51,512 bases of DNA from an uncultured Rhodospirillales bacterium (GCA_903893975.1 CAITOL010000150.1:1-51512); one strand, 5' to 3'. Shown: positions 8,275 to 16,734, numbered from the stretch's first letter. Notes: a model not told the origin generated them from the letters alone. Made by a program: numbers and translations.

Positions 8275-8793
8275 GTGACCTATGACCGCACCACGATCTG
8301 GCTGCACTGGGTGACAGCCTTTTTGGTTGTAACCTTGTGGGGGTTGGCACAGATCATCGATTTTTGGCCGCAGGGGGGAAGCGGCAGGGTTAACGTGCGC
8401 TCTCTGCACGTGTTGCTCGGGATGGTGCTGATCGTCGTGATGACGCTGCGCGTCATCTGGCGGCACTCAGGCGGCAGGCGGCTGCCTCCGGCGGAGGGCG
8501 GCATGCTCGGGCTGCTCGCCAAGCTTATCCATGCGGTCCTCTACGTCGCGCTGGCGGTTGCGTTAGTTGCCGGCGTTGCGAATACCTGGGTGCGGGGCGA
8601 TAGTTTCTTCGGCCTTTTCAAGCTGGTGTCGTTCGCGCCAGGCGATCGCGCGACGCGGCTCCTCATTGGTAGTGTCCACGAACTTGCCACCAACGCCATC
8701 CTAGTGGTGGCTGGCTTCCACGCTGCAGCGGCGCTGTTTCATCATTTCGTCCAGCGCGATGGCGTGTTGCGCCGCATGGTGCCTGGCGGCTGA
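8275..8793 (+). CDS. cytochrome b561
   Basis: This 172-residue membrane protein has four hydrophobic helices and the histidines expected to bind two b hemes: H11 in WLHW, H45 in SLHVLLG, H135 in VHELATN and H149 in GFHAAAALFHHF. Such cytochromes oxidise ubiquinol or pass electrons to periplasmic acceptors. The GTG at 8275 has GGAG upstream and aligns with the family start; the longer open frame overlaps mbfA and is not used. The 2-base gap to mbfA implies one transcript. Confidence 0.85.
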   Translation: MTYDRTTIWLHWVTAFLVVTLWGLAQIIDFWPQGGSGRVNVRSLHVLLGMVLIVVMTLRVIWRHSGGRRLPPAEGGMLGLLAKLIHAVLYVALAVALVAGVANTWVRGDSFFGLFKLVSFAPGDRATRLLIGSVHELATNAILVVAGFHAAAALFHHFVQRDGVLRRMVPGG

Positions 8794-8822
8794 GCGAAAG
8801 CGCGGGCCGTCGCTCAGCCGCC
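8785..8822. terminator. bidirectional hairpin between convergent genes
   Basis: The arms GGCGGCTGAGCGA (8785-8797) and its perfect complement (8810-8822) form a 13-bp stem with a 12-base loop. The left arm overlaps the last codons of cytochrome b561, and the right arm ends 6 bases before the convergent amidohydrolase stop. There is no long T tract on either side, but position and stem strength fit a shared terminator. Confidence 0.7.
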
Positions 8823-8827
8823 TGCCG

Positions 8828-10054
8828 TCACAAGGACGAGCGATGCACCCGACCCGCCTGCAACACAGCCCGGATCGAACGATTTGGATGCGCCAGCAGG
8901 CTGACATCGTCCAGCGGATTACCGTCCACCACGAGCAAGTCAGCGATGGCACCAGGCGCCACGACGCCGAGACGCCCGGCATAGCCGATTAACTCTGCGG
9001 CCACCGTCGTCGCGCTCGCCAGGATGGACCGACTGTCCAGCACCCGCGCACGGATCGCAAATTCCTCGCTTTGGCGGCTTTGGGTCTCGCCCAGCAGGTC
9101 GGTTCCATACGCCATGGTGACACCGGCAGCCTGTAAAATCGACAGGCTGCGCATCCCCCCCTGGCGAACGTCCTCAATTTTGGCGATCGACGCCTGGGGG
9201 AGGCCAAACCGAGGCCCGTCTTCTGCCAGTGCCTCAAAGGTCACCAAGGTGGGAACCGCGACGCAACCGGCGGCAGCCGCCATGCCAGCCGTCGCCGCAT
9301 CGATCAGATTACAGTGCTCCAGGCTATGCACTCCGGCCCGCACGGCACGCGCGATGGCATCGGCGGTGTACAAATGGGCAGAAACATAGGTTTGTGCGTC
9401 ACGTGCTTCCTGCACGATGACCCGCATTTCCTCCTCGGAATAGCCTTGCCAGGCGATTGGGTCGGTGGGCGAGGAAACGCCACCGTTGGCCATAATCTTG
9501 ATAAACTGCGCGCCTTGGCGCAGTTCCTGGCGGGTAGCACGACGCACCTCGTCAACGCCGTCGGCAATCCGACCCAGCAACCCGAAATTTTTCAGATACC
9601 GGTCGGGATCGCGGGCGTCGTGCCGGTCGCGATAGTCCGTATGCCCCCCTGTCCGTGACAGTGCTTTGCCGCAGACAATGAGCCGAGGCCCCACGGCTAA
9701 ACCCTGCTCAAGCGCCTGCGCGAGCGGAAACATGGCGCCGCCGACATCACGAACGGTGGTGAAGCCGCGATCGAGATATCCTTTGAGAATGGGCAAACTA
9801 CGCAGCAGGCCCATCGTGTCCGACTGTGCAGCGTTGGCTGTTAGATCCATCATGCTGGCCACAACATGCACGTGGCAGTCGATCAGCCCCGGCATAACGG
9901 TGCGGCCCTTAACGTCGATCACCGTGCGGTCCGCGGCCGCGACTGGGCGGGCCGCAAGATCTTTGATGACCCCGTTCTCTAGCAGTAGATGGCCCTCAAG
10001 CGGTTCAGGCAGCGTCGCGTCAACGATAACGGCGTTGGTCAGCAAGGTTTGCAT
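8828..10054 (-). CDS. metal-dependent amidohydrolase (prolidase / imidazolonepropionase-like)
   Basis: The product has 408 residues with an amidohydrolase-superfamily TIM barrel and no signal peptide. Metal and catalytic residues are visible: H61 and H63 in CHVHV, the bridging K186 in FIKIMANGG, H227 in SAHLYT, H247 in SLEHCNL, and D319 in AYGTDLLG. This set matches the group that hydrolyses Xaa-Pro, Xaa-Arg and related dipeptides or lactams, though the exact substrate is unknown. It is divergent from the aap amino-acid importer, which hints that its products or substrates are amino-acid derivatives. Confidence 0.82.
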   Translation of the reverse strand: MQTLLTNAVIVDATLPEPLEGHLLLENGVIKDLAARPVAAADRTVIDVKGRTVMPGLIDCHVHVVASMMDLTANAAQSDTMGLLRSLPILKGYLDRGFTTVRDVGGAMFPLAQALEQGLAVGPRLIVCGKALSRTGGHTDYRDRHDARDPDRYLKNFGLLGRIADGVDEVRRATRQELRQGAQFIKIMANGGVSSPTDPIAWQGYSEEEMRVIVQEARDAQTYVSAHLYTADAIARAVRAGVHSLEHCNLIDAATAGMAAAAGCVAVPTLVTFEALAEDGPRFGLPQASIAKIEDVRQGGMRSLSILQAAGVTMAYGTDLLGETQSRQSEEFAIRARVLDSRSILASATTVAAELIGYAGRLGVVAPGAIADLLVVDGNPLDDVSLLAHPNRSIRAVLQAGRVHRSSL

Positions 10055-10073
10055 ACAGGTCTCTCCCTCGGAA

Positions 10074-10088
10074 CTGATACGGTATCAG
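10074..10088. promoter_or_regulatory. perfect 15-bp palindrome, probable operator
   Basis: CTGATAC-G-GTATCAG is perfectly symmetrical around 10081. It ends 20 bases upstream of the amidohydrolase ATG and 105 bases upstream of aapJ. Size and position suit a dimeric repressor of the GntR or LacI kind. No regulator gene lies next to it. Confidence 0.5.
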
Positions 10089-10192
10089 AGCTAGTGATGC
10101 ATGATGCGCAACGCAGCTATTGATCTCTCGCGCGACCGGCGGCATTGTGATCGATGTGTGGCAACGCGCCACGACAATTCAGGAGTCCCATA

Positions 10193-11218
10193 ATGCAGTT
10201 TCGTTTTGCCGGCGCGCTCATCGCCGGTGCCGTGCTGTCGCTCAGCGCGACCGCGGCGTTTGCCCAATCCGGCTCGCCCACGATCGATGCCATCGTTAAG
10301 CGTGGCCAACTCGTGTGTGGCGTGGCTGGCAATACGGCTGGCCTTTCGCTGCCCGACAGCCAAGGCGTGATGCGGGGCCTGGACGCCGATCATTGCCGCA
10401 CTGTCGCCGCCGCGATCCTCGGCGACGCCAATAAGGTAAAGTTTGCGCCAGTGACGACCCAGGCGCGCTTCACCGCCCTACAGGCGGGGGAAGTGGACAT
10501 GCTCTACCGCTCCACCACCTGGACGCTCGGCCGGGAAGGTCTCTTGGGGACGGAATTCGCCAGCATTACCTTCTATGACGGCACCGGCTTCCTGGTGAAA
10601 AAGGCTGGCGGGGTGAAATCGGCCAAAGAAATGGATGGCGCGACCATTTGCGTCCAACCTGGCTCGACCACCGAACTGGCGATCGCCGATTACTACCGTG
10701 TCAACAACATGAAGTTCACGCCGATCTTGATCCAGGATTTGAGCGAACTGCAGGGTGCGTTTGAGTCCGGCCGATGCGATGCCTATTCGACCGACGCCTC
10801 GGCGCTGGCCGGCTATCGCTTTGCCAAAGGGGACAAGGCGAACGACTACGTGCTGTTGCCTGAAATCATCAGCAAAGAACCGCTGGGTGGCATGGTCCGC
10901 AAAGGCGACGATAAGTTCTTCGACATTGTCCGCTGGACCTATTTCGCTGGGCTCATCGCCGAGGAACACGGCATCACGAGCAAGAACATCGACAGCTTCA
11001 CGACCAGCACGGATCCGGAAGTCCGTCGCTTCATGGGCCTCGAAGGCGACATGGGCAAGGCGCTCGGGGTGGACAACAAGTTCGCCTACAACATCGTGAA
11101 GCAGGTCGGCAATTTCGGCGAAATCTGGGACCGCAACATCACTTCGATGGGCGTTCCGCGCGGGATTAACAACCTTTGGAACAAGGGCGGACTGCACTAC
11201 GCCCCGCCGATGCGTTGA
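10193..11218 (+). CDS. aapJ: general L-amino-acid ABC transporter, substrate-binding protein
   Basis: AapJ is the periplasmic receptor for polar amino acids. The 341-residue precursor has a Sec signal peptide cleaved near AFA (about residue 24). It then shows the family markers VKRGQLVCGV, GLSLPD, GLDADHCRTVAAAILGD, VDMLYRSTTWTLGRE, and RGINNLWNKGGLHYAPP at the C-terminus. ATG 10193 has AGGAG 8 bases upstream. It is first of four genes, aapJQMP, and a hairpin separates it from aapQ. Confidence 0.94.
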   Translation: MQFRFAGALIAGAVLSLSATAAFAQSGSPTIDAIVKRGQLVCGVAGNTAGLSLPDSQGVMRGLDADHCRTVAAAILGDANKVKFAPVTTQARFTALQAGEVDMLYRSTTWTLGREGLLGTEFASITFYDGTGFLVKKAGGVKSAKEMDGATICVQPGSTTELAIADYYRVNNMKFTPILIQDLSELQGAFESGRCDAYSTDASALAGYRFAKGDKANDYVLLPEIISKEPLGGMVRKGDDKFFDIVRWTYFAGLIAEEHGITSKNIDSFTTSTDPEVRRFMGLEGDMGKALGVDNKFAYNIVKQVGNFGEIWDRNITSMGVPRGINNLWNKGGLHYAPPMR

Positions 11219-11241
11219 TACCCTGACCGACTGAACTGAAA

Positions 11242-11284
11242 CGACCACCTCGGTAGCCAATGCGATCAGGTGCCGGGGTGGTCG
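11242..11284 (+). terminator. intercistronic hairpin between aapJ and aapQ
   Basis: A 12-bp stem with one G-U pair (CGACCACCTCGG, 11242-11253, with 11273-11284) and a 19-base loop sits in the 91-bp gap. There is no T tract. In binding-protein-dependent operons such hairpins usually protect the receptor mRNA or lower read-through, so that the receptor exceeds the permease. That role is inferred here. Confidence 0.6.
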
Positions 11285-11309
11285 AACTTTCCATAAGGTT
11301 GCTCATTTG

Positions 11310-12518
11310 ATGTCGGATGCATCTGTCGATCCGCGATACGCACCTACCGCTGCTCCAAAGAAATCGGTGAAACTGTCATGGTCGGACCCTGTGTTTCGTG
11401 GGCTCGTCTGGCAAGTGTTGATCATCGGGTCGGTCATCGGGATCGTCTGGTACTTGGCTTCAAACACCTCGACCAATTTGGCGAACCGGCATATTGCCAC
11501 TGGGTTTGATTTCCTCGGCCGTGTCGCGGGTATCCCGATTGGCGAACATCCCATTGCCTATGAGCCATCGGTCAACAGCTTCGGCTTGGCCCTGTGGATT
11601 GGGGTGCTCAATACGTTGCAGGTGTCGGTCATCGGCATCATTTTGGCGACCATTCTCGGCACGCTCATCGGGATTGCCCGGCTGTCGCGCAACTGGCTGC
11701 TATCAAAGCTCGCAATGACCTATGTGGAGGTCATCCGCGATATCCCGCTGCTACTACATTTGTTCTTTTGGTACGGCATTGTCCAAACACTACCCGTGCC
11801 ACGTGCGGCGCTAAACCCAGTGCCTGGCTTGTTTCTGTCGAACCGCGGCATTCGGTTTGCGGAACTTGTTTGGGAGCCCGCACATACCGGCACCTTGCTC
11901 GCCTTTCTGGTCGGGTTGGTGCTGACGGCGTTTGTCTCCCAACGTGCGACCAAAGTCCAAGAAGCGACAGGTATTCGTCCGGCCGTCTGGCCTGCGGCGC
12001 TAGGATCTCTGCTTGTGCTACCGCTGGCGGTCTGGGCCATTATGGGCGCCCCCTTCACGTGGGAGGCACCCACCCTGCGAGGGTTCAATTTTCAGGGGGG
12101 CGGCACTCTGAGCCCCGAATTCGGTGCGTTGCTCATTGGCTTGGTGATTTACACGGCCGGCTATATCGCAGAAATCGTTCGCTCCGGTATCCAAGCCGTG
12201 CCGAACGGGCAGGTGGAAGCTGCTGGTGCACTCGGGCTTCGGCCGGGGTTGGTGCTGCGCAAAATCGTTCTGCCGCAGGCGCTTAGGGTGATTATCCCCC
12301 CCATGACCAGCCAATTTCTGAACCTCACCAAGAACTCCTCCCTGGCGGTTGCGATCGGGTTTCAGGATTTTGTGTCCATCGCCAACACAACCCTGAACCA
12401 AACCGGGCAGGCGATCGAGGTTATTGCGCTGATCATGCTGGTCTATCTGTCGATTAGCCTTTCGATCAGCCTGTTTATGAATTGGTACAACAAGCGCATC
12501 GCGCTGGTGGAGCGGTAG
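11310..12518 (+). CDS. aapQ: general L-amino-acid ABC transporter, permease
   Basis: The 402-residue inner-membrane protein belongs to the HisM/GlnP-type permeases. The transmembrane core contains the EAA-loop GQVEAAGALGLRPGLVLRKIVLPQALRVIIPP near the C-terminal third. The N-terminal third includes the FGLALWIGVLNTLQVS segment typical of AapQ. ATG 11310 follows a poorly marked ribosome site; TTG 11307 is directly adjacent. It pairs with AapM, whose ATG comes one base after its stop. Confidence 0.93.
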   Translation: MSDASVDPRYAPTAAPKKSVKLSWSDPVFRGLVWQVLIIGSVIGIVWYLASNTSTNLANRHIATGFDFLGRVAGIPIGEHPIAYEPSVNSFGLALWIGVLNTLQVSVIGIILATILGTLIGIARLSRNWLLSKLAMTYVEVIRDIPLLLHLFFWYGIVQTLPVPRAALNPVPGLFLSNRGIRFAELVWEPAHTGTLLAFLVGLVLTAFVSQRATKVQEATGIRPAVWPAALGSLLVLPLAVWAIMGAPFTWEAPTLRGFNFQGGGTLSPEFGALLIGLVIYTAGYIAEIVRSGIQAVPNGQVEAAGALGLRPGLVLRKIVLPQALRVIIPPMTSQFLNLTKNSSLAVAIGFQDFVSIANTTLNQTGQAIEVIALIMLVYLSISLSISLFMNWYNKRIALVER

Positions 12519-12519
12519 A

Positions 12520-13650
12520 ATGAGCGCGACGGTTTCTACGAAGCTAGAGCGTGAACGTCCGCCTGCGTTAACCGTTGGGCCGGCCGCCTGGCTGCGCTCC
12601 AACCTATTCAACAATTGGTGGTCAACCGCGGTCACCCTCGCTTTGGGCTACCTGCTCGTCCGCTGGGTCGTAGGGTTCGTCGATTGGGGCATTCTCCATG
12701 CCGTCTGGTCCGTTCCCAGCAAAGGCCCTGGTATCGCCGACACCTCGGCCTGTCAGGCCGCCAAAGGCATTGGTGCGTGCTGGGCGATCATCAATGATAA
12801 ATGGCGCTTCATCATCTTTGGCCGTTACACCTTTGATGATCAGTGGCGCCCGGCGATCAGTATTGTCTTGTTCGTTGGACTCTATGTTGTCTCGGCCATG
12901 CGGCGCTTCTGGCGCTGGGAGCTGGGGCTGATCTGGCTGGTGACGCTCACCATTATTTTCGTGCTGATGTGGGGGGGCGTCCTCGGCATGGAATACGTGC
13001 CGCAGGACCAATGGGGGGGCCTGCCGATTACCTTCATCCTGTCGACCTTCGGCCTGGCGGCTGCTTTTCCCTTGGCCATCCTGGTTGCCCTTGGGCGCCG
13101 ATCGACACAATTGCCCGCGGTGCGGGTTTTGTGCGTGGTGTATGTTGAGCTGGTGCGGGGCGTGCCCTTGATCAGTTTCCTATTTATGGCCAGCACCCTC
13201 TTCCCGTTGTTCATGCCGGTCGGCTTCAATCCCGATAAGCTACTGCGGGCCCAAATTGCGGTGATCTTGTTCGCCGCCGCCTACCTTGCTGAAATCGTTC
13301 GCGGCGGCTTGCAGGCCCTGCCTAAAGGTCAGTATGAGGCAGCCGACAGCCTCGGCCTGTCCTATTGGCACAAAATGGGCTTTATAATCCTGCCGCAAGC
13401 GCTACGACTGGTTATCCCGCCGCTGGTGAATACGTTCATCGGGTTTTTTAAGGATACGAGCCTGGTGCTGATCATTGGCATCTATGACCTGCTGAGCGCC
13501 GGTAAGATCGCCCTCGGTGAACCGGCCTGGCAACCCTATGGAACCGAGATCTATTTGGTCGTCGGTGGGATCTACTTTGTTTGCTGCTACACCATGTCGC
13601 GCTATAGCCGCGGCCTGGAAGTTGAATTCAACCGCTCAATCCGGCGCTGA
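12520..13650 (+). CDS. aapM: general L-amino-acid ABC transporter, permease
   Basis: This 376-residue second permease of the Aap importer has several hydrophobic helices and the EAA-loop GQYEAADSLGLSYWHKMGFIILPQALRLVIPP, contacting the ATPase AapP. A short periplasmic region with two cysteines (SACQAAKGIGACWAI) lies near residue 90, as in other AapM proteins. It starts one base after aapQ and ends 12 bases before aapP, indicating a single transcript. Confidence 0.93.
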   Translation: MSATVSTKLERERPPALTVGPAAWLRSNLFNNWWSTAVTLALGYLLVRWVVGFVDWGILHAVWSVPSKGPGIADTSACQAAKGIGACWAIINDKWRFIIFGRYTFDDQWRPAISIVLFVGLYVVSAMRRFWRWELGLIWLVTLTIIFVLMWGGVLGMEYVPQDQWGGLPITFILSTFGLAAAFPLAILVALGRRSTQLPAVRVLCVVYVELVRGVPLISFLFMASTLFPLFMPVGFNPDKLLRAQIAVILFAAAYLAEIVRGGLQALPKGQYEAADSLGLSYWHKMGFIILPQALRLVIPPLVNTFIGFFKDTSLVLIIGIYDLLSAGKIALGEPAWQPYGTEIYLVVGGIYFVCCYTMSRYSRGLEVEFNRSIRR

Positions 13651-13662
13651 GGGACAATTTTT

Positions 13663-14412
13663 ATGAGCGATACCCAACCCGCCATCGTGCTCGACAAGGT
13701 CAATAAGTGGTATGGCCCTATGCACGTGCTGCGCGATGTGACCACCACGGTCGGGCAAAAAGAAAAAGTTGTCGTTTGCGGTCCATCGGGATCGGGAAAG
13801 TCCACCTTGATCCGTTGTATCAATCGATTGGAGACGCACCAGCAAGGTCGCATCATCGTTGACGGCACCGAGTTAACCGACGATCTGCGCGCCCTGGATA
13901 CGATCCGGCGTGACGTCGGCATGGTGTTTCAGTCGTTCAATCTGTTCCCGCATTTGACCATTCTTGAAAACTGCACCTTGGCGCCGATCTGGGTGCGGAA
14001 AATGCCCAAGGATGAGGCCGAGGCGCTGGCGATGGATCTGTTGACGCGCGTTAAAATTCCCGAGCAGGCGAAGAAATATCCCGGCCAACTTTCTGGCGGC
14101 CAGCAACAGCGTGTGGCCATTGCCCGGGCATTATGCATGAAGCCGAAGATCATGTTGTTCGACGAGCCGACATCTGCCCTGGATCCGGAAATGATCAAGG
14201 AAGTGCTCGACACCATGATCGGGCTGGCTGAGGAAGGCATGACAATGGTTTGCGTAACCCACGAGATGGGCTTCGCCCGTCAGGTCGCAGACCGGGTGAT
14301 ATTTATGGATCGCGGCGAAATTGTCGAAAGCGGCAGCCCGCACGAAATGTTCGAGTCTCCGCAGACCGACCGGCTCAAACTGTTCCTGTCACAAATTCTA
14401 CGTGGCCATTAA
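13663..14412 (+). CDS. aapP: general L-amino-acid ABC transporter, ATPase
   Basis: The 249-residue cytoplasmic ATPase powers AapQM. Walker A is GPSGSGKST from residue 40, the signature LSGGQQQR from 143, and Walker [13 protein letters not shown] from 163; the H-loop is [14 protein letters not shown] precedes the ATG. It is the last gene of aapJQMP and converges on dnaA across a hairpin. Confidence 0.95.
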   Translation: MSDTQPAIVLDKVNKWYGPMHVLRDVTTTVGQKEKVVVCGPSGSGKSTLIRCINRLETHQQGRIIVDGTELTDDLRALDTIRRDVGMVFQSFNLFPHLTILENCTLAPIWVRKMPKDEAEALAMDLLTRVKIPEQAKKYPGQLSGGQQQRVAIARALCMKPKIMLFDEPTSALDPEMIKEVLDTMIGLAEEGMTMVCVTHEMGFARQVADRVIFMDRGEIVESGSPHEMFESPQTDRLKLFLSQILRGH

Positions 14413-14449
14413 CGGCAGAATTCATCGTTCCATAAGCGGGAACTTTTAG

Positions 14450-14495
14450 ACAAAAACAAAAAGCGGTTGCGCATGTATTTACATACGCAACCGCT
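14450..14495 (-). terminator. rho-independent terminator of dnaA
   Basis: A 10-bp perfect stem (AGCGGTTGCG 14462-14471 with 14486-14495) is extended inside by ATGTA/TACAT after one mismatch. Read on the minus strand it is followed by TTTTTGTTTTTG (14450-14461), a good terminator tail for dnaA. On the plus strand the stem also lies 50 bases after aapP, but no T tract follows there. Confidence 0.85.
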
Positions 14496-14533
14496 CCTCT
14501 TCACAGCCCGGCCATCGTCTTAATGTCGCGGCT

Positions 14534-16006
14534 TTATCCTTCAAGCATCCGCCGCAGCAGTTCCACGTCATCTGCGAAAGATGGGTCGACTGCCATCAGT
14601 TCGGTAATTCTCGTTACCGCGTGCATCACGGTCGTATGATCGCGATTGCCGAATTTCCGACCAATCTCTGGCAGGCTGCGGCTGGTCAACTGCTTGGCAA
14701 GGTACATCGCCACTTGTCTCGGCCGGGCGACTGCACGGGCGCGACGTGGGGACGACATGTCCGTCAAGCGAATATTCCAGTGCTCCGCTACTTTCCGCTG
14801 AATTTCCTCGATCGTCACCCGGCGCTCATGCGCTTTCAAAATATCATGCAGCAACTCATGCGCAGACTCGAGAGTGATTGGCTGGCCAAACAGGTTCGCA
14901 TGCGCGACCAGTCGGTTTAACGCGCCTTCGAGCTCACGGACATTGGTGGTGATTTTATGGGCCAAAAACTCCACGACCTTCGCCGGCACAGCCACGTTCG
15001 CCTGCGCCGCCTTGGCTTCTAGGATCGAGATACGCAGTTCATAGGTTGTGGCATGGAGATCGGCGACCATGCCGCTTCCCAGCCGTGTGCGTACGCGCTC
15101 TTCCAGGCCAGACAGGTCGGAGGGAGACTTGTCGGCAGAAATCACAATCTGCTTGCCAGTTTCGACAAGCGCATTAAACGTATGAAAGAACTCATCCTGC
15201 GTCGCGTCTTTATTAATAAGAAACTGCAGGTCGTCGATCATAAGTACATCGACGCTACGCAATTGTTCCTTAAATTGCATCGTCGATTGGCTACGAATGG
15301 CCGCAATGAAGCGGTACATAAACTTCTCGGCCGACATGTAGGCCACTGATACCGGTCCACCAGGGCGCGCTGGATCGATCAATTGCCAGGCTATGGCATG
15401 CATCAGATGCGTCTTACCGAGCCCTACGCCCCCGTATAGGAACAACGGGTTAAATCCGGGGCTGGCCGGCCGTTCAGCGACCCGCTGCGCGCAAGCCTGC
15501 GCAAACGCGTTTGGCTTACCGACGATGAAGTTTGCGAACGTGTAGCGTGGGTCCAGGGTGCCGGTTTCCGCCACGCGCTCCAATCGTTCCTCGGCGCGAG
15601 GCGCAGCGACCAGCTCAATCGTTGGCGCTTGCGGACTGGCCACAACAGATTCCGCAAGCCCGGCCATACGCGCCGCGCCACCGACACGAATGTCGACGCG
15701 CCGCACGCGCGGGCTCTCCGACTGCCACAACGCCCCGAGCCGGTCGCCGTAATGTGACCGAACCCAATCGCGCAAAAACCGCGTGGGGAGGTGCACCGTA
15801 ACCTCATCACCGTCCAGACCGATGAGGGTCATTTGACGAAGCCAGTTGCGATACTCAACCTCGCCAACTTCCGCCTGAAGCCGTCCGCGCACCCGGGCCC
15901 ACTGAGCAGCGAGTTGCGGGTCGACCTGCGATAGGCCTCCAACCGCAAGACGCGCCTCCCCATCGAGGCTCGCTTCGATGCCGTTATCGTTGTTCACTTT
16001 ACCCAC
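14534..16006 (-). CDS. dnaA: chromosomal replication initiator DnaA
   Basis: DnaA binds DnaA boxes, opens oriC and loads the helicase. The 490-residue protein has the N-terminal domain (WARVRGRLQAEVGEVEYRNWLRQ) and a short linker. The AAA+ core follows, with Walker A GGVGLGKT at 192-199, Walker B VLMIDDLQ and sensor II RVRTRLGSG. The C-terminal DNA-binding helix includes the signature GNRDHTTVMHA. The residue composition of the linker suggests nothing odd. It lies downstream of rpsT across a 366-bp gap, the common rpsT-dnaA order in alphaproteobacteria. Confidence 0.97.
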   Translation of the reverse strand: MGKVNNDNGIEASLDGEARLAVGGLSQVDPQLAAQWARVRGRLQAEVGEVEYRNWLRQMTLIGLDGDEVTVHLPTRFLRDWVRSHYGDRLGALWQSESPRVRRVDIRVGGAARMAGLAESVVASPQAPTIELVAAPRAEERLERVAETGTLDPRYTFANFIVGKPNAFAQACAQRVAERPASPGFNPLFLYGGVGLGKTHLMHAIAWQLIDPARPGGPVSVAYMSAEKFMYRFIAAIRSQSTMQFKEQLRSVDVLMIDDLQFLINKDATQDEFFHTFNALVETGKQIVISADKSPSDLSGLEERVRTRLGSGMVADLHATTYELRISILEAKAAQANVAVPAKVVEFLAHKITTNVRELEGALNRLVAHANLFGQPITLESAHELLHDILKAHERRVTIEEIQRKVAEHWNIRLTDMSSPRRARAVARPRQVAMYLAKQLTSRSLPEIGRKFGNRDHTTVMHAVTRITELMAVDPSFADDVELLRRMLEG

Positions 16007-16188
16007 CCCGATGTCAAACGCGCATCAACCACAAGCACGACCAGAGGCCGAGCAGGCTACAACGAGCCCGAAGCACTCGACAATCTTGTCAAGCGCTTGA
16101 TATGAAGCGGGATTTTTCAAATCCGGGCGCTACACATCTACGGCAATCCGCAAACGATGAGTAGGCCGGAATGGCCAAAATGGCAATG

Positions 16189-16219
16189 GATATTCTCAGA
16201 GATTCAGTAATTCTCTGAA
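16189..16219 (-). promoter_or_regulatory. candidate dnaA promoter with inverted repeat and GANTC
   Basis: On the minus strand a TTCAGA / GAATAT pair with an 18-base spacer is a possible -35/-10. The inverted repeat CAGAGA...TCTCTG (16197-16217) fills the spacer and contains GAATC (16201-16205), a CcrM methylation target. The hexamers are weak matches, so this is tentative. Confidence 0.3.
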
Positions 16220-16251
16220 CCAGAGAAGTAATACCCGTGATTTATTGAAGT

Positions 16252-16276
16252 TGTAGTCGCTTTATACTACAGCGAC
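16252..16276. repeat. two overlapping, mutually exclusive inverted repeats
   Basis: TGTAGT (16252-16257) pairs with ACTACA (16266-16271). GTCGCT (16256-16261) pairs with AGCGAC (16271-16276). The two stems share bases, so only one can form at a time. They lie between rpsT and the dnaA start, in a place where a long dnaA or rpsT transcript could carry them. Confidence 0.4.
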
Positions 16277-16330
16277 GCAAGACTTCGTGCTATCTCACTG
16301 ATTTCGTGTAAACGCCCACGCACGAAACCA

Positions 16331-16361
16331 GCCCTTCCCCGCGAAACACCCGGAGAAGGGC
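16331..16361 (-). terminator. hairpin downstream of rpsT
   Basis: Read on the minus strand, GCCCTTCTCC pairs with GGGGAAGGGC (10 bp, one G-U pair) around an 11-base loop. The structure begins 12 bases after the rpsT stop. A weak TGGTTTCG follows. It is the likely rpsT terminator. Confidence 0.7.
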
Positions 16362-16372
16362 CGCAGAACTAT

Positions 16373-16639
16373 TTAAGCCCCAATCGCCTTGATACGCTTC
16401 GCGAGGCGGGCAATCTTACGGGCAACGGTGTTCAGATGAAGCACACCCTTGGTCACGCCACGCTGCATTTCCGGCTGCGCTGCACGCAGGGCTTCGGCTG
16501 CCACAGCCTTGTCACCAGTCGCGATAGCCAGTTCAACCTTCTTCACGAAGGTGCGCACGCGGGATTTACGCGAGTTATTGCGCGCGGTGCGAACGGCGGT
16601 TTGGCGGATGCGCTTACGCGCGGAAGCAGTGTTGGCCAT
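16373..16639 (-). CDS. rpsT: 30S ribosomal protein S20
   Basis: This 88-residue basic protein binds 16S rRNA early in 30S assembly. The start [13 protein letters not shown] and the helical repeat with [12 protein letters not shown] are diagnostic. Its promoter, visible at 16684-16712, has a TTGACT box. It is followed by a hairpin and then dnaA. Confidence 0.97.
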   Translation of the reverse strand: MANTASARKRIRQTAVRTARNNSRKSRVRTFVKKVELAIATGDKAVAAEALRAAQPEMQRGVTKGVLHLNTVARKIARLAKRIKAIGA

Positions 16640-16683
16640 TGGTTCAGGGCTGTCCGGACTATGGGAGAAAGAATGAAGGCCGG

Positions 16684-16712
16684 GTTCTAGGCAGATGACG
16701 GCGCAGAGTCAA
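16684..16712 (-). promoter_or_regulatory. sigma-70-type promoter of rpsT
   Basis: On the minus strand TTGACT (16712-16707) and TAGAAC (16689-16684) are separated by exactly 17 bases. Start of transcription would fall about 35 bases before the rpsT ATG. This is one of the best consensus promoters in the window. Confidence 0.6.
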
Positions 16713-16734
16713 CCATCGAACACCGGAGGAGAGG

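Larger units (their letters stand above)
16007..16372. promoter_or_regulatory. rpsT-dnaA intergenic region (dnaA leader)
   Basis: This 366-bp stretch holds no open gene. I see, from dnaA outwards, a GC-mixed leader (16007-16180), an inverted repeat with a GANTC site (16197-16217), two overlapping hairpins (16252-16276), and the rpsT hairpin (16331-16361). No TTATCCACA-type DnaA box was found by eye, so I do not call oriC here. Confidence 0.6.

Noticed and set aside
10158-10172. GTGGC/GCCAC repeat before aapJ
   Set aside because: The 5-bp arms are common by chance in this GC content.
10478-11260. 260-codon open frame antisense to aapJ
   Set aside because: aapJ is full length with a signal peptide, so the frame is a composition effect.
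16007-16372. oriC next to dnaA
   Set aside because: No TTATNCACA boxes or AT-rich 13-mers were found; alphaproteobacterial origins are often not beside dnaA.
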